Shown: in pieces, positions 37,046 to 52,000 of the stretch
Position numbering within the stretch: position 1 is the stretch's first letter
Layout: every line of letters starts with the position of its first letter
From: Endomychus coccineus
Lineage: Eukaryota; Arthropoda; Insecta; Coleoptera; Endomychidae
Direction: 5' to 3'
DNA: 64,000 nucleotides
Assembly: GCA_958510875.1 (NCBI GenBank)
Contig: OY294067.1
Span: forward strand, 253,657,736-253,721,735
The notes under the pieces: model-generated
The model's database searches: none
Told to the model about the DNA's origin: nothing
Seen by the model: only the letters and a program-made list of their open reading frames with translations
Translations under genes and position numbers: made by a program

Positions 37046-40000
37046 ATGACTACTATATGTCCATGCAACTGCAAATATCATAGGGCAGTGGACCTGAGGA
37101 CACCCAGAACTTTACAGCTAACTGCATTTTATAAACGGTAACAACATTTATATGAAAGTTAACTTTAATTTCAAAACTTCTTTTTAGGAGCAATGCCTTT
37201 CACACAGTTAGGGAAAAATTACCTGTGGTGGTGAAACGTGTTATGGAATTTTTACAAAAGAGTAGAGATACACTTGCGAGCGAATATGGAGAAGTAAGTT
37301 AACTTAAAATATCTCATCTCAAATTGCGAAACTTCAAACAGCTAAATATACATCCTTTTGAAATAGGAAATTCGAGAAAATTTGACGAATCTATTCTATA
37401 TGAAATGGGCGCAATAAAAGTATTATCTCAATAATTCAGTCTTAACATTCCAAACTAATTGTATACATGGTGCGAATTACTATTCCAGAGGGAGAGAGCA
37501 CGCTAGACAGAAATGAGAAACCTTGAATTTCGAAGGATTCTGATTGAATAGTATATAATACATCAAATGACCAAAGTGTGATTTTTAATCCCGAGAGAGA
37601 AGATCCTTGAGGGATTAAAAGGCACTTTAGTCCTGTGGTATCTACGCTATTTTTTGCACTAACGTAACACATTTCTTGAAATTAATATGAGTAATCTAAA
37701 CTAAATATAATTATTTGCAGTCAGCTAATTAACGGAGAGTTGGAGTTTATTTTAAGACAGTGACATTCATTTTGATTTCACTTTGGGTTTTCTTTCATAT
37801 ATTATTGTCCAAGCGCAGTGAATTGAAATAATAGACGATCTTCCAACGAGAACCCGAGAATGATTGAAATAACAATGAAACGATGAACGAACAGCAACTT
37901 TTCATCTAGGCATTCAAAATTTAAAAGCTGGGGAGCAAAAGTGACAATTCTGTTCCTAAAAATGAAAACGAACTGCCGGGAGTGTAAATGAGTATTTTAT
38001 GCATAGATATTCGAATCCTCCATTATATACACATCTATGATTCCAAGCGATATTCAATGAAGTAATTTTTCCACGGAACGTTTATTACTCGGTCAAATCA
38101 TCGACAGATGGGTCAAATTGATATTAGTTCTATGATCGATGCTTTTCTGTATCTAGGCTTCTTGGTTTCAAGGAAACATTTACATTCATTTTTATATTCC
38201 TCTGGAGCAAGAAGACAAATAATGGAAATATGGTAGGAGGGATCTCCGAGTCATGGCCCTTATGCAAACAAACTACAATCGGTGTTGGAAATACTTCTGA
38301 TGATTCTGTTGTGCAATGGAACATCTCCATTGAATACGTTTAATAAGCATAAAAACTGCAGAAAACATTGGATTTTAAAAGACAAGTCGGCTGCAGACGC
38401 ATTTCATTAATCAAAGTCATCTATTCTTTTCTAAATTACATGGAAACACTAATTAACATAACAATTTTTTATAAAGATATAAATAAAATATCGAAACGCC
38501 AAAAAGAGAAATCATATTTTATTTTTAGTCTTATTAAAGAACCAAAATACCAATACCATATAAATTATGAGCAAAGGTTATTCTGACATGCAATATTATT
38601 ACTTGTACATAATGAACCTATAAAACACATTTACAACAGTCATTAGATGAAAGGGTGTAAGATAATTGTATATAGATATAGATATCTTAGACATTACTGA
38701 CACTTTATAATTCAGTCTGAAATGATATGATTTATCAACCGTTGCGTTTTTGCTATATTTCACAGAATAATCTCAAACTACAATCTGTTATGATTTTATG
38801 TTGTTTTAAATTATTACATTATAATATTATAAATATGTCCTAGCCCTCTGATGTCTGATCGTTCATTAATACTATTATTTTTGTTTATTTATGTGTATCA
38901 TCTTAAATACTTCTCTGGCTTTTTGGCTGTGATCTACTGTTAAGATTTAAACTCATTTAAATTGAACGTAGGTTTAGTTTGCGTTACGGTTTTTTTAACG
39001 CCGTTACATTTTTCGAATATTTATGGCCTTTCATTCTTTCCGAAATATATTGTGATGACTGTCCGATATATTTAGGGCATTAAGAACATGATACTTCATA
39101 AACACTATGTGTTATTTTCGCTTTTAATTAAGCAAAAATTGACTTTAAATTGTTTGTACTTTTGTGTGCCACTATAATATTGTATTTATCAAAGTTTTAT
39201 TAATTTTTTTTCGATACATTTTTCCCGTATGGGATTGAAATTATTTACAATTGTTGTCATTATTATTTTCTTTATTTAGGTTATCCGTTTTAATGTCTCT
39301 ATCAACAACACCTATTATTACACTCCTTCTATGACTTCCTGGTGTAACAGAGTTGAAATTTAAGTATCTACCTAAGTTGATTTGGTAGGTAGTTATCAGT
39401 GGCGGCTCGTGAACTTTTTAAGAGAGGAGGCTGGACATAAAACGTTTTTTTTTAATATACTCTACTCAGCCAATTAATTTAACTTTTGACAGCGACCGTA
39501 CCAGCTACTTCAGTGACAAAATTAATTGTTGCCCAGCAAGAACCAACGTGGAGGTGTAGAGTTTCTCTTGCCAAAAAATTTTTTTGTTCGTTTTTTGTTT
39601 CTTATTTTTTTGGATTTTTGATATTTTTTCTTTTTTTTAGAATTTTTCGTATTTTGTTTTTTTTAATTAATTTTATTAACTTTTTTTATATATTAACGGA
39701 ATTCTACGGTCTTTAGTTTGCGAAAAATGATCAATAATATTATCATAAAATGTATCATTTTGTTTTAAGTGTTTTACTAAATCTTTTTCAATAGATATCA
39801 AACTAACATTATATAAACGATTTTGGTCCATTGTATTTCGCATGTAAGTTTTAATTCGTTTGAGAGTAGAAAATGATCTCTCCACCGATGCCGACGTGAC
39901 AGGAATGGTGACTGTCAAACAAAGTAGTTTATAAAACTGAGGTAAAACTTGTTGCAAATCATTGTCTATCATATATTTTATCATATCGGCGAGACTGTCG

Positions 40001-43000
40001 TACTGGCCTAAAATATCTTTATCCGAGTATATAACGCATAATTCATTGTGCAGTGTTATTTTATCAAAAAATTTATATTTGAGAACTAAGTTATCTAAAA
40101 GTGTATTGGGAAACTCTTTTGAAAAAGATTCGAAAAATCTTCTATTCGTCAAGTCGAAAAACTTCAATTCATGTAAATCGGAAAATCGAATCTCAATTTG
40201 ACCTTTAATGGTATCTAAAATTTCATATAAAAGTTGTTTATAATGTAGTTTCTTGTCTACCAAATTATATGTTTTCCTCCTTTTCGCGGGAGGAGCCTCA
40301 TCAGTTGAAAAATTTTGAAATAAAATATTAAAATGAAATTCTGTATTACGGAAACTTGAAATTTTATCAATGAGATGTTTCAAACGATCTCTTGAATAAA
40401 TTATATCAGTGAATTTATGTTGTAAAATTTGAAAAATAAGATCAGTTTGTTCAAATATTAATTTAAAAGTATCAAGAAAAAACAAAAATTCTTCATTTTC
40501 TAAATAACATTTTAAACCAACAGCAGCATTTAATGAAACCTGATCTGTCGAAAAGTCATCACTGTTTAATATAAAATCAAATGTTTCAATTAATTTGTCT
40601 TTATTTTTGTGAATGGTAAACACTGCACGTGATGTAAAATTCCATGGAGTTGGAGCATTACAGGGAATTCTGTTTCCTACTATGTTATTCAAAATTTCAG
40701 TTCGTTTGGTGGATTTGCTAAAAAAATTTGAAAATGACGATAAGTTGGAAAAAAAAATTCTAACTTCCTTAATGGAATTACATGCATTACTTACAACCAA
40801 ATTCATGTTGTGAGCGTAACAATGGGTGCTAAAAAAATTTGAAAATGACGATAAGTTGGAAAAAAAAATTCTAACTTCCTTAATGGAATTATTACATGCA
40901 TTACTTAAAACCGAATTCATGTTGTGAGCGTAACAATGGGTGAAAATAGCCTGAGGCGAAACTGATTTTATTTTTGTTTGAAGACCGTTTAAATGTCCCG
41001 CCATTACAGATGCGCCGTCGTAGGTTTGAGCTATTAATTTATTCGCAAAGTCAAATCGTTGAAATGTTTATTAACTGAATTTTCAGTTTCATCATGCCCT
41101 CTAAAAGCCAAATCTTGAAATGATAAATACTATAAGAAATCAATGATTTTTTTTAAAACTTCGCGGTTTTCTTTAACTGTATTATTATGATTTTCGATTT
41201 CGCGTGTTCGTGTAGAATCAATCGCATTAACAATATTCTGTTTACCGGTTAATTTAAACTTAATACACGATGTAATATGTTCCTGCGATTTTTCATGTCT
41301 TTCTAGGCCACGAGCTAAATTTTTCAAATCATTATAACCCAAGTGCCCCCAACATGAAGTTGTATGTGAATAGCAAGCAATACCAGCAATATAATTTATT
41401 GTGTACATCAGATCCCGTTAACCATACATATTTTTTATGATTATCAGTATTAAACGATCGATTTTGATACTTCCCTGTCATCACTAATCCTTTCAAATCC
41501 GGTAAAGGCCGTTTGTTTTTGAAGAACACTTTTCTATCATATGTTAATCCACTAAATGGATTTTCTAAGAACACTGCAACTAAGTCACTCATAATTTTAA
41601 CGTTCACCGATTCCGATTAGATAAATTATAAGTTATAACTTAAAAATTAACTACTTAATCTTACTACGCCTCGTGGAATAAAAACAACAACTAACCGCAT
41701 TCTTCTAGCAGCGGGAGGCGGGAGCGCAAGTAATCGTATTTCATTCGACCGACGAATGGGTACGAAAAGCAAGCCTCCCCACCCTGTTGCCGTTTTCGCC
41801 GTTTCACGCTATTTGGCGATTGACTGGTCGGAAAAACGGCAACTGTGTTGAACAACACATGCTCACCGCTTGAGATATATAGAGAATCTAGCCTCTGACC
41901 ACTGTTGCCGGATTGAAAATAACTACTGAGAACGGGGAATTAATTGTAAAATTTAAAGAATTATCAGAGAAACAGGAAATAAAATGGAGAATGTTCATTA
42001 AGATAAATTGGTGAGGAGGCTGAGCCTCCTTAGCCTCCTTCGAGGAGCCGCCACTGGTAGTTATTATATTTGCATTATTATTAATAAGTGGTCATATCTA
42101 GCAAATTTAATTTTTGATTAACTTCAACCTCTGATGTGAATTGTAACTTACTTCTATACAGTTTTCGGGATAACATGTAATACAATTATAAACAAAACGT
42201 TTAAAAATGGGAAGGGAGCAGTTTTTTTATAACCGAAGTTTCACCTAATTAGTATTGTGAATGTGTTTTATAGGTAAGTAAAAGTAAGATTATTGCATGT
42301 TAGAATATTATATATATATGCGAGTACAATTGTTTGTTGCTTCACGATTTTGAAATAATAACGAAACACAAGTCATTATTGAGTAATATATATTTTTGTA
42401 GAGCTGTTATCTTCTGATGATGGGATCTAAACCCCGATGTATGTATAATCTACGTGTATTAATTAGCCGCTACTCCCAAGAAAAATAAACTAAATATGAA
42501 TCTCTAGCTGTAGCAATGAATATCTGCAAAATATTTGACCAAATCTAGCACCAATGCCGTCAAATGGTTTTTCGCCCCAACTTTAGTTTTCACTCGGATA
42601 GATCACTCTATGTAGTGGTTGACGAAGTATTCTCCGATACAATGGCTATCAACGCTGGTGTTCCACAGGAATCTGTCTTGAAACCAATTTTGTTTCTGCT
42701 CCTTTACAACGATCTGTTGGACGTAACCCCCTGTCCCGTCCACAGCTTTGTAAATGCAAGAATTCTGAAATCGGAATCTGATAATCTGTTAGTTTAATGC
42801 CAAAACTAAAGCCTGTATTTTCTCCAGAAAGCGGATCACAAAATTCCTAATATGACGATGTCAGGTACAGATATTCCTTTGAAGTCCTCCAAAACCATGC
42901 TGAGTATCATCACCAACAGCACCCTCTCATGGGACGAACATGTGAGGTCCATTGCGAAAACCGCTTCATAAAAACTTGTGCCAAGAGCTACTTTACATCC

Positions 43001-46000
43001 CAGCAAGTCATAATCTACAAAGCACCGTTTCGACCTGTCCTATTAGAACGTTAGAATCCATAGCCAGATATATTTATTCCTTGTCATACCTACAAAATAA
43101 CACTTCCATTCAAATGAGATGCTGCGAGTAGGTACGGTATTAACTGAACAGTAGTGGGGAGCTACTGTTGACGCTGGTTGCTGTTCGAGCTCGATCGCGG
43201 CACTGCTATCTAAATTGAACTAAAAGTCCTAACTTAGCCCCCATATATGAACATAAACATTTCCAATGTTAAAATCTACTGCCGGCGTTTCTGTTATAAA
43301 AAAACTAAGGTGCTTGCATTTAAATTTATGATTTATTTTTCAACAATGTAAGATTCCAAACAAATGTTGCATTCGTATTTGGTTATATTATAAAGTATAA
43401 ATTATTGTTTGGAATCAAATCACACCTTTCAATTTAGTTTTTTCTACTGCCTTGCCCCCGCACTGCGAGGGTGTTCTTACTGTTCTTGAATCAACTGATG
43501 TACAGCCACATCTTCGTTCACCACTTCAACACGGACCATTGTTAACCGATATGTAAGAGACGCCTTATGTGACAAAAAGGATAGGTACTAAACAATATTT
43601 GTCATAACATCACCATTAACCGGTTGTGCGGCAACACTTCGTCCCATATTATTGACCAACCAGTCCAACCAAGTTCTAAATCGATAGTCCACTGTTCTAG
43701 GAGGCTAGAGAAGAACTAAAATCCGTCGTTGACGAGCTTGCTGTCCTGAAATATGAAATGCAAACGAATCAAGAGTTTATTCCTATTAAGTCAGATGCAA
43801 CAGATGCTCTAATATACAATGAATATTTGAAGACGAGAGACGCTGTTGATGGACATGCCACTGCATACAACACGCTTCTTTTGTTCGCTGAAAGCTATTT
43901 GTACCGGCGAATTCGAGTCGCTTTTGAACACAAGTGAGTATTTTATTTCTATGTCCAGGTATGAAGGGCTATGACCACTCAATTGTAGAAATTAATGTAG
44001 AATACAAATTGTATATGTACTAGTATCTAGATTATTTGAGTGTATAATCTACAAAAAAAATGAACTCTTCCTAAGAACAATTACGGTATTTACAACATGC
44101 CGTAACTTACGGCATTTGGTGCTATAGTACGTGCCATCGAAGGTGTTATCGCTTAGTAATCAGTTGTTATGTTCGTAAGCGAAGCAGTGGCTGTTATATT
44201 AGCTATGAGTCTCCTCAAACACTTCTCCTGTGCCTGCAGATGCTTTATTTCCACCCAACAATAGAGATTAATTTACTATTAAGTTTAATTTGGGGAATAG
44301 TTATTATGTTTTAACTAGTTGATTTTACGGGCTACGCCCCGCTAAGATGCAGTTTTTTATACGCAACGCCTTTGTGAGGGTTTAGTCGGATGGTGCGTGG
44401 TAACCTTCATGTGAGGCGTATGGGCACCTTTAGGTTGTCACTGTGACAGACGTCGCTCTGGCAGTTGTAGGTTATATAGAGATGGGTACGCGTTTATAGA
44501 AACTTTTACTATTAGCACGTGTCACAAGTTATTCTATGGTTTGGATCGTATGTCACTTTGACATTTATTGGTTAGATAGATTGAGAGTGGTAGATATTCA
44601 TAGAAGAGTATAAAATTGGAATGGAGTCAAATCTTAGTCGAAGGTATAGTTCAAGAGTACTTTCTTGAATTTGTGACGTACGTCACTTGGCCAATTCTAG
44701 GTTATATAATTCAATCATTGAAACTTCAAGTATTGCAAAAGAAAATGCTCATAAAATATAGTCGCTCTACAACTACATGGCTCCTCAAATACTATACAAC
44801 AAATTAAAATATTGCAACTCCACTTTTTCAAAATTAAAATGTCTTTGAATCATTGATATTGTAAAATACAAATTCAATTAATTCATTGACGGAAGTACAT
44901 TCTGCCTTCGTATTTTTTTTGCATAAGTTTTACCTATGTTAGCAAAGTGTTTATTGAAAGCATTTGAAATATCAATAGGAGTTTTTACAATCTCATCACT
45001 TTCAAGCTTCAATTCCTTGATTTCCGATTTATTTTTGATCTTTTTGTTCTCAACTTTATTAATTGTTTCCCATAATACTTTATTAGACCCTACGTTATCC
45101 ATAATTTTGTATTTGAAATGAAGTTAGTTTTATGAATGAGGCCATTGAGTTTATTCCTGTATATTTTATAACAATTATTAATAGTCTCATTATTTGGATA
45201 TTTTAGATATTGCTGGTAAGGCCAATTTCTAGTTTTTATAGACTTCAAAATGCCTGCTGTGATCCACTCTTTTCTTGTTATGTTTTTATTATAAATGATT
45301 TCAATATTAAGAGCCTTATAAACTGTGTCCCAATTTTCATCCTCCGATGATTTCCTTAATTTATCCTCGTCTATTTTTGTCAGTAATAAGTCATTTTTTA
45401 CACTTTTAATATGATTTATATTTAATGCTAGTAAAGTGGAATAGTGATCTGTTATGGTTGTCTTTATGATAGCAGCAGTAAATTCTGTATGAAGTTTATT
45501 TTTCATATAAATATGATCAATACAAGATTTGCTTGTATTGCTTTCCCTCTTTTCTCAGACAATGTCCTATGCTGCTTTGTAATTGTACCCCCTAATTCTC
45601 AACATTCTAACAAATAGGTACACACAATTACCTCTCCTTGTATGAAAAAAAATTGTAATACCTACCTTATGAATATCAAGCTAATTAATTGTCAGCATTG
45701 CCATGCTAAATGCAATACAATTTTGTATGTTAATCTCTCAAGCTGCTTTTTCAATTATTTTTAATGCTATTTGCAGTATCTGTGAAGTTACTTTATAAAA
45801 AAAACATTAATCGTACCATAAAATTTCTTATGAATATTGTGCTAGTATTTTCTTAACATGCTACCTACAATTGACTTCTATTTGTAGATAGCTCAAGCAG
45901 CCTTTTACTTTATTTTCAGTCCAAATTACAGTCTCTGAGGAATGAGAAGAAGCTATTTTATAAAAAAATCTATTAGCCGTTGAGGAAGCCTAAGCATTTT

Positions 46001-49000
46001 GTCTGTCTGAAGCAGAATGACATTCTCTTTCGAGCTACCTTAAGGATACACTTTGTCAGTATGCCATTCGATAAGATTTCTCAAACATATCGGTAGCAGA
46101 ACAATTGTAAAAACCAATTTACAGTATTAAAATTGTACGGTCTACCCTTTTTGTTATAAATACAAAGATACAGAATTTATTCCTATTAGTAACTTGCGAA
46201 ATGCAATTGTGTTTTGTTTGTTCATCTCTCAATCAAGTTTATACGTCTCTATTTTTATTGCTAGATAGTCTCAGAGAAAGTTATGTTATAAAAAATCTAC
46301 TACCCGTTGAGGAAGCATTTGATATACTTATGCCAGGAATAATGAAGAAAAAGGGTGCATTTCATTATTAAGTTTTCCTCCTACCTTTATTCTTTTCATA
46401 TATACATTTGCAAAGCTCAATTTAAAGTATTGAAACTGTACAATCTATCATTTGTAAACTTTCCCGTCATCTCTCTTAATGTTGTATAACATCCATATAG
46501 TGATGTATACTTTGTTGAAAGTATACCTTGTGGTAGCAGATTAATTGTTTAACACTTTTATAATCATTTTCATGCATGTAACATCTGTTTTGGTGAAATT
46601 TTTCCACCAACTGACATATGTATAAAATGATACATCATGTAAATTGAACATTAAGAATGCTTTCCTTTCCAACAACATATGAAATACTCTTGAATACATC
46701 TTTTTCTTGCTTTATTCAATATCATTTACCCATATTTAGCATCGCATACTTGGTAAAATGTAAGACATAACCTTGTGTCTACGTTGAACATGTGAAATCA
46801 CTATTTGTATTCCTAAAAACATAATACACGATACAAATGTCTATAGAAATATCTTTATTGTATATACAGTAACATTATTCGAGTACATTGAAAGTCCTGT
46901 ACCATCAATTTGAACTAATTCTGAGTGAACCCAATGTTCGTGCTGCTACGTTACTTGAAAATTGCTACTTTTACTGTAGAATATGACAGATATCTTGATA
47001 TATTCATTGAAAATGTATTGAACTCTGCTCGAATATGATGTACATACCTTTCTATATCGTGTTGTCACGATATTTCTGCAAGAATATATCTGTTGGTTCC
47101 AAACCTTGATATAATTCATATATTCAAATCTGAAATAAAGTATGTTGAATCTTATTGTTACATATTGTTCAGACATACCTCTAGAACGTTTTTTAATAGA
47201 TGGGGCCCCTTTGTTGTATCATATTCAAGTACTTTTGAATGGAAACATGATATTCACAACTTACGCTTGCCAGAGGTTAAATACATGAGAGGAGGTTATC
47301 TGTGAGACCATAGAGGTTCGCTAGAACATTTTGCGACGATAGAAATAGTTTCAGTAGCCCCACATGAACTATAGATGTGGAAATGTACATATTTCCCTCG
47401 GAAGTATACCTTCGTCCATGGACCATTTTGGAAATTTCTGAGCAGTATATAGCTATTTAAGATCTCTTGACATTATTTCTACATCGTTTTATTATACATA
47501 CACCTCCGAAATCAGTCGCTTTCGTAAATTATCAGGTAATTCTTACATAGGTTACCTTCAAACGACGTCGAATCTTTATCAATTTATTTGACCTATTTAG
47601 AGGCATTTTTGGGTTAAAAGTTTGACTATAATAATTTTTTTGCATTATCGATGACGATCTTTCGAATGGTGAATTTTAATTGAAGGTACAGGCTCTAGTT
47701 TTCGATTTGAGAATATTTTATTATTATTATTACAATATGGCCGACAAAAAGTGGTATTACATCGATTTGAATAAAAATATCCCCAACTCTTGTGTCAGAT
47801 TAATTAATTTGACGTTTCTAAGAATGCGAAATTTCGCAATTTTATACGAAAGTTTAAACATTCAGATCTCGATAGCGCTTCTGGCTCCGGGATTTTCACT
47901 CGGCCTATCGAAATTAGAAGGTTCGAATTGTATAAAAACACAATTGCATGAAGGCCAAACCTCCTATGTAATAAGCTACGAACGAAATGATTTTGACATA
48001 TCCCTCGAGGAGCTCGCTACGCATCAGTTAGAGTTTATACATTTTACCTCGATCTTGTTAATTTGGGGCCGTTTAGTGGCCCGTGCGGCCGGCGCCAGTC
48101 GTAATGAAGTCTTTTTTGCTATGGGCCGCTAGCTTTTACTCGCTTCGGGTATATTTTAGTAGCTAGAAAATTCCCTTTGGTACTCGGCACGTCAGAAGCT
48201 CGTAGCTGAGACCTGAGAGTACCTGTTCCTATTTTAATTAAATTTTCCTATTTAAACGGAATTTTTGGAAAAAAGAAGGGTTTTCGGGTGCGTATCCCGA
48301 CTAAATCTAACTACATGGAGCGAAAACGGTACGCGAAAAGCCCTCGCAAAGAATTCCTATGTTCCTAACTTTTGCACTCTTCCAACTCGCGTGCTACGGC
48401 CTTCTCACGTGAACGTGATTCGATTTATCGAAAATTGACTATTTTAAAACAGTTTTTGACCCGGTTTGGGGCTATCGCGACCTTTTAAAAGGTTCAAAGT
48501 TTACATTTCGACCATTTTCCGGGCTCGAACCCGTCGCCAATTTTAGCTTGTCGGGTTCAAAGTTGATGTTCGATTAGGTCGAAAATCGCATATTTTTAGT
48601 GAGTTTTCTAGGAACTTGGGTACCAACTCAATAAGGCCAGTATTATTGTTGATTAAAACTTATATCTTCGAACTATCAACTTATTCAATTTAAAATTAAT
48701 TATAATACATAAGCATTATGTTAGCTAGAATAGACACATTTAAAGAGGCGCTCTTTATTAAAAGGCTCATTGCCTATAACGAAAGTTACATTTTTTCAAT
48801 ACAAATTGAGACGCATCAAAGATTATAAATTGTCTGCCAACACATTTGAGACTGATTAATATAATTGAAGTAATTGCTAATGAGGTTATTTTTATATATT
48901 TTGAACCCGGACACACTTTTATCTCTGCAGCTAGTTTCTCCCACCTGATGACGCCATCACTCAAGAAACAAGAAATTAACTGATTTCGACGATTTTGCAG

Positions 49001-52000
49001 ATGTGGTCGAAAAAGCTCAAAAATCAAATGTAGCATTAAGAGAATGATTTATATTGACTTCAACAAATGGAGAGGTTAAATTATATCAAGATCTTAACAG
49101 TCCACACCTCTCTGATATCGTCTAAACTAGAGCCAGACTGGGAAAATTAGCGTTAGAAACAGCATTTGGAGAAAACGATTAAAAAAAAACAGGATTATGT
49201 CTGCACGGGTTCTGAACTCAGCATCACGGTTTCCCCAAATCTTAAATAACCTTCGGAGGGGCAATGCAGTAACTAGAATTGTTCTCTGGGATAAGCTTCC
49301 GGAACAAGATTAATAATACATCATAAAATATTTGAATGTTTTGAAATATTGAAAATAAGTTGAATTTTTGAGTTTCTTTGATAGTTTTCATTTTCTACAA
49401 TACAAAAAATGGGTTATCGTTATTTTCAATTGAACTACTAGATAACAGTATTTTGTTATTTCCTGAAAGGAAAATACAGTATCTACATTTTTTTTAATAC
49501 AGGTGCTGTTTCTAGAAAATATTAACTATTCATATGTTTCAATTACAGGAATAACCTTTATATTGCCAAAATTTGCAATAGCTTCTAAGAGCTGACAAAA
49601 ACACTTCAAAATGTAATATTGCATATAGGCGCGTCTTGTACATACGGCATTTCATTTTAGCACGTCAAAATACGCTTGAAAGGTCATCAGATTGTCAGGT
49701 CATTGTGTAAGACTATTTTTGGTTCCTGTGTTCATGATATGTGTAGAATAGTTAAAATCAGTATACTCATTTTCTTATCGATGGTAATAATAATTTTGTT
49801 AGTTTTTTCTTGAAACATAATGTTGTCTAGCTGTTGGCCAATGTAGGATTTTTGTATCTTAGAGGCAAAATTCTAAAATCTCTGTAATTAGCAGAAGTTT
49901 AATGTGTGATATTTTCAGGAAAAAATTATGCGAATACGATCCGTTTCAATCCATCAAGCAAGCAGCTTTTGAAGACTCTGGTGCAGTTATACTAGAACTT
50001 TCTATCCATTTAGATGAAGGATGTGAGTGTATATCTGATAAAGATGCTTTCATCGATCTACTAAAGGTAAAACGAAATAACTGAAACGATCCACATAAAA
50101 AAATCTGTTGTTACTAGTTCTAAATTGGGTTATTTGTACACCATTGGATGTAAGTCAAAAATTTGAGCTGCTTCTTCTTCCCGGAATATGTAAAAGTTAA
50201 TATTTTTCTGCAATACGCTAGACTCAAGTGTAATTGCTGGTTCAAATAAGATATTATTCAAAAATATTTCTGTTTGATTTGAATGATACAGGATATTCAA
50301 ACGGAATATGCTGTTTTAATGCGTGGTGGGAAGAGTGACTTATGTGACATCTAGGATCTTATCAGATACAGACCGTGGCATTACATACATGTACGAAGAA
50401 TCAAATTGCCGGCCGAATATGTTATCGGAATCTATTGTGATTAATAACTTATAGCTTAGACGGCTGTATGTTTTTTATATCATTAATAGAATAAAACACT
50501 TTTATTTTCTTTTTATTTCACTTATATTATAGAACACTATCGTGACTATAGTTTTGACAACAAGCATGTCAAATATAGGCGATCTTAAGCTGCATATAGT
50601 CAAAATCAGTTAAAACCAACAAATGGGCATTTAGAATATGGGGAAATACAAGAAAAGAATAAAATTCTTGGATATGGCAATTGAGGATATTATAATACGG
50701 GGTTATAACAAATTGGTGTATGTAAACGGACGGGGAAAAATATTATGTTATCAAAACTTCATAAAGCAGGTTGTAATACAAATCTAACCAAACTGATCAT
50801 TTAGAATATTATTATCGTTATTTACAATTCCTTTAATTGTTTCTATTGTATTAGATGAAAATGGAAAATACTAACTTCACCTAATTTTGGAAAGGTATGT
50901 CCTGTTTCTAAGATATTGTTATTGAAAGAACTATTGTCAGGATAGTATTTTATAATGTGAAGTGATATAAAAACAAAGTAAAAGTGTTTTATTTTATCAA
51001 AATGATAAATTATCACAAAGTAACGGCTCCCACCATCGATGTTTTTATTATTCTTGGTCTCAAACGGCAATATTTCCTGTGTGTACTTTTAATGTGGCAG
51101 ATTATCGGAAATTTAATATTTCACGATACTTCTTGTACCAATCATGTGTATGTCCGCAGTCAAGAACTGCGAATGTTTACAGCTCCGTCCGATCTAATTC
51201 ATGGAGCATCATCAGACTCTTGTTGCCTCTACGATTATTCGAATTATTTTATAATCAGGCTTTCGTAATATTACTACATTGCAAACTTTTTCTCTACAGA
51301 TTTCTCTATGGGCAAATAGATATGATTTAGCTACCAATGGAGCAATGTGTAAAAATGCTCACATCACTGATGCTTTGAGATTAGAGCCTAACGTAATATG
51401 CGACATGTCAGAACAAGTATTTGACTGTCTTCGGGATGCTCCTGAGACTGATGCTGTGGGTACGTATATTATAAATTACACAACTTCATAATTCATGTTA
51501 TTCATATATAGGGTGATGCACATAAAGTTGGATTCACATAAATCCCATAAGCATGTAAACCATAATCAGAGAAGAGAAATTTATTTCCCTGAACAGTCAC
51601 ATTCAACTAAATAAGAAATTTATGCTACTCCCAATTCTTCCAAAGAAATGTATCAGGTGACGTCAATGGACAAAAGTATTTATCCCCTCATTCTTCATAA
51701 GTGTTTTTCCTGCAAGAACAGTACAAATAAAACATCATCCCAAATTGTCCGTGTTAGAAGTCTTATAGATGCCAATGTGACCTGAAACATCTGATGACTC
51801 AACGCAATGTGCCACAGATACCTCGGATATTATCAGGCTAGGAATGGAAACTTACATATCCCATACCAACAAATCACCATCATCTGGTGAACGATGGTTC
51901 AATAAAATCTGTTTTAGGGCCGTCGCTTCAAAACAAACAGCATACCGTCGTTGGCGCGGTAGCCCATGTTTGGAGACCACAACAGAATATGTTGAAGCCG

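Larger units (their letters stand above)
38800..42250 (-). mobile_element. Penelope-like element interrupted by a hAT insertion
   Basis: Minus-strand reading in ARMT1 intron 2. Right of the hAT, sequence near 42100-42170 reads FTSEVEVNQKLNLLDMTT (reverse-transcriptase segment). Left of it come GRYLNFNSVTPGSHRRSVII (thumb) and then VYEVSCS, CPKYIGQSSQYISERMKGHK (GIY-YIG nuclease). Stop codons and shifts occur throughout. The two halves are continuous once the hAT element and one copy of its 8-bp duplication are ignored. Confidence 0.75.
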
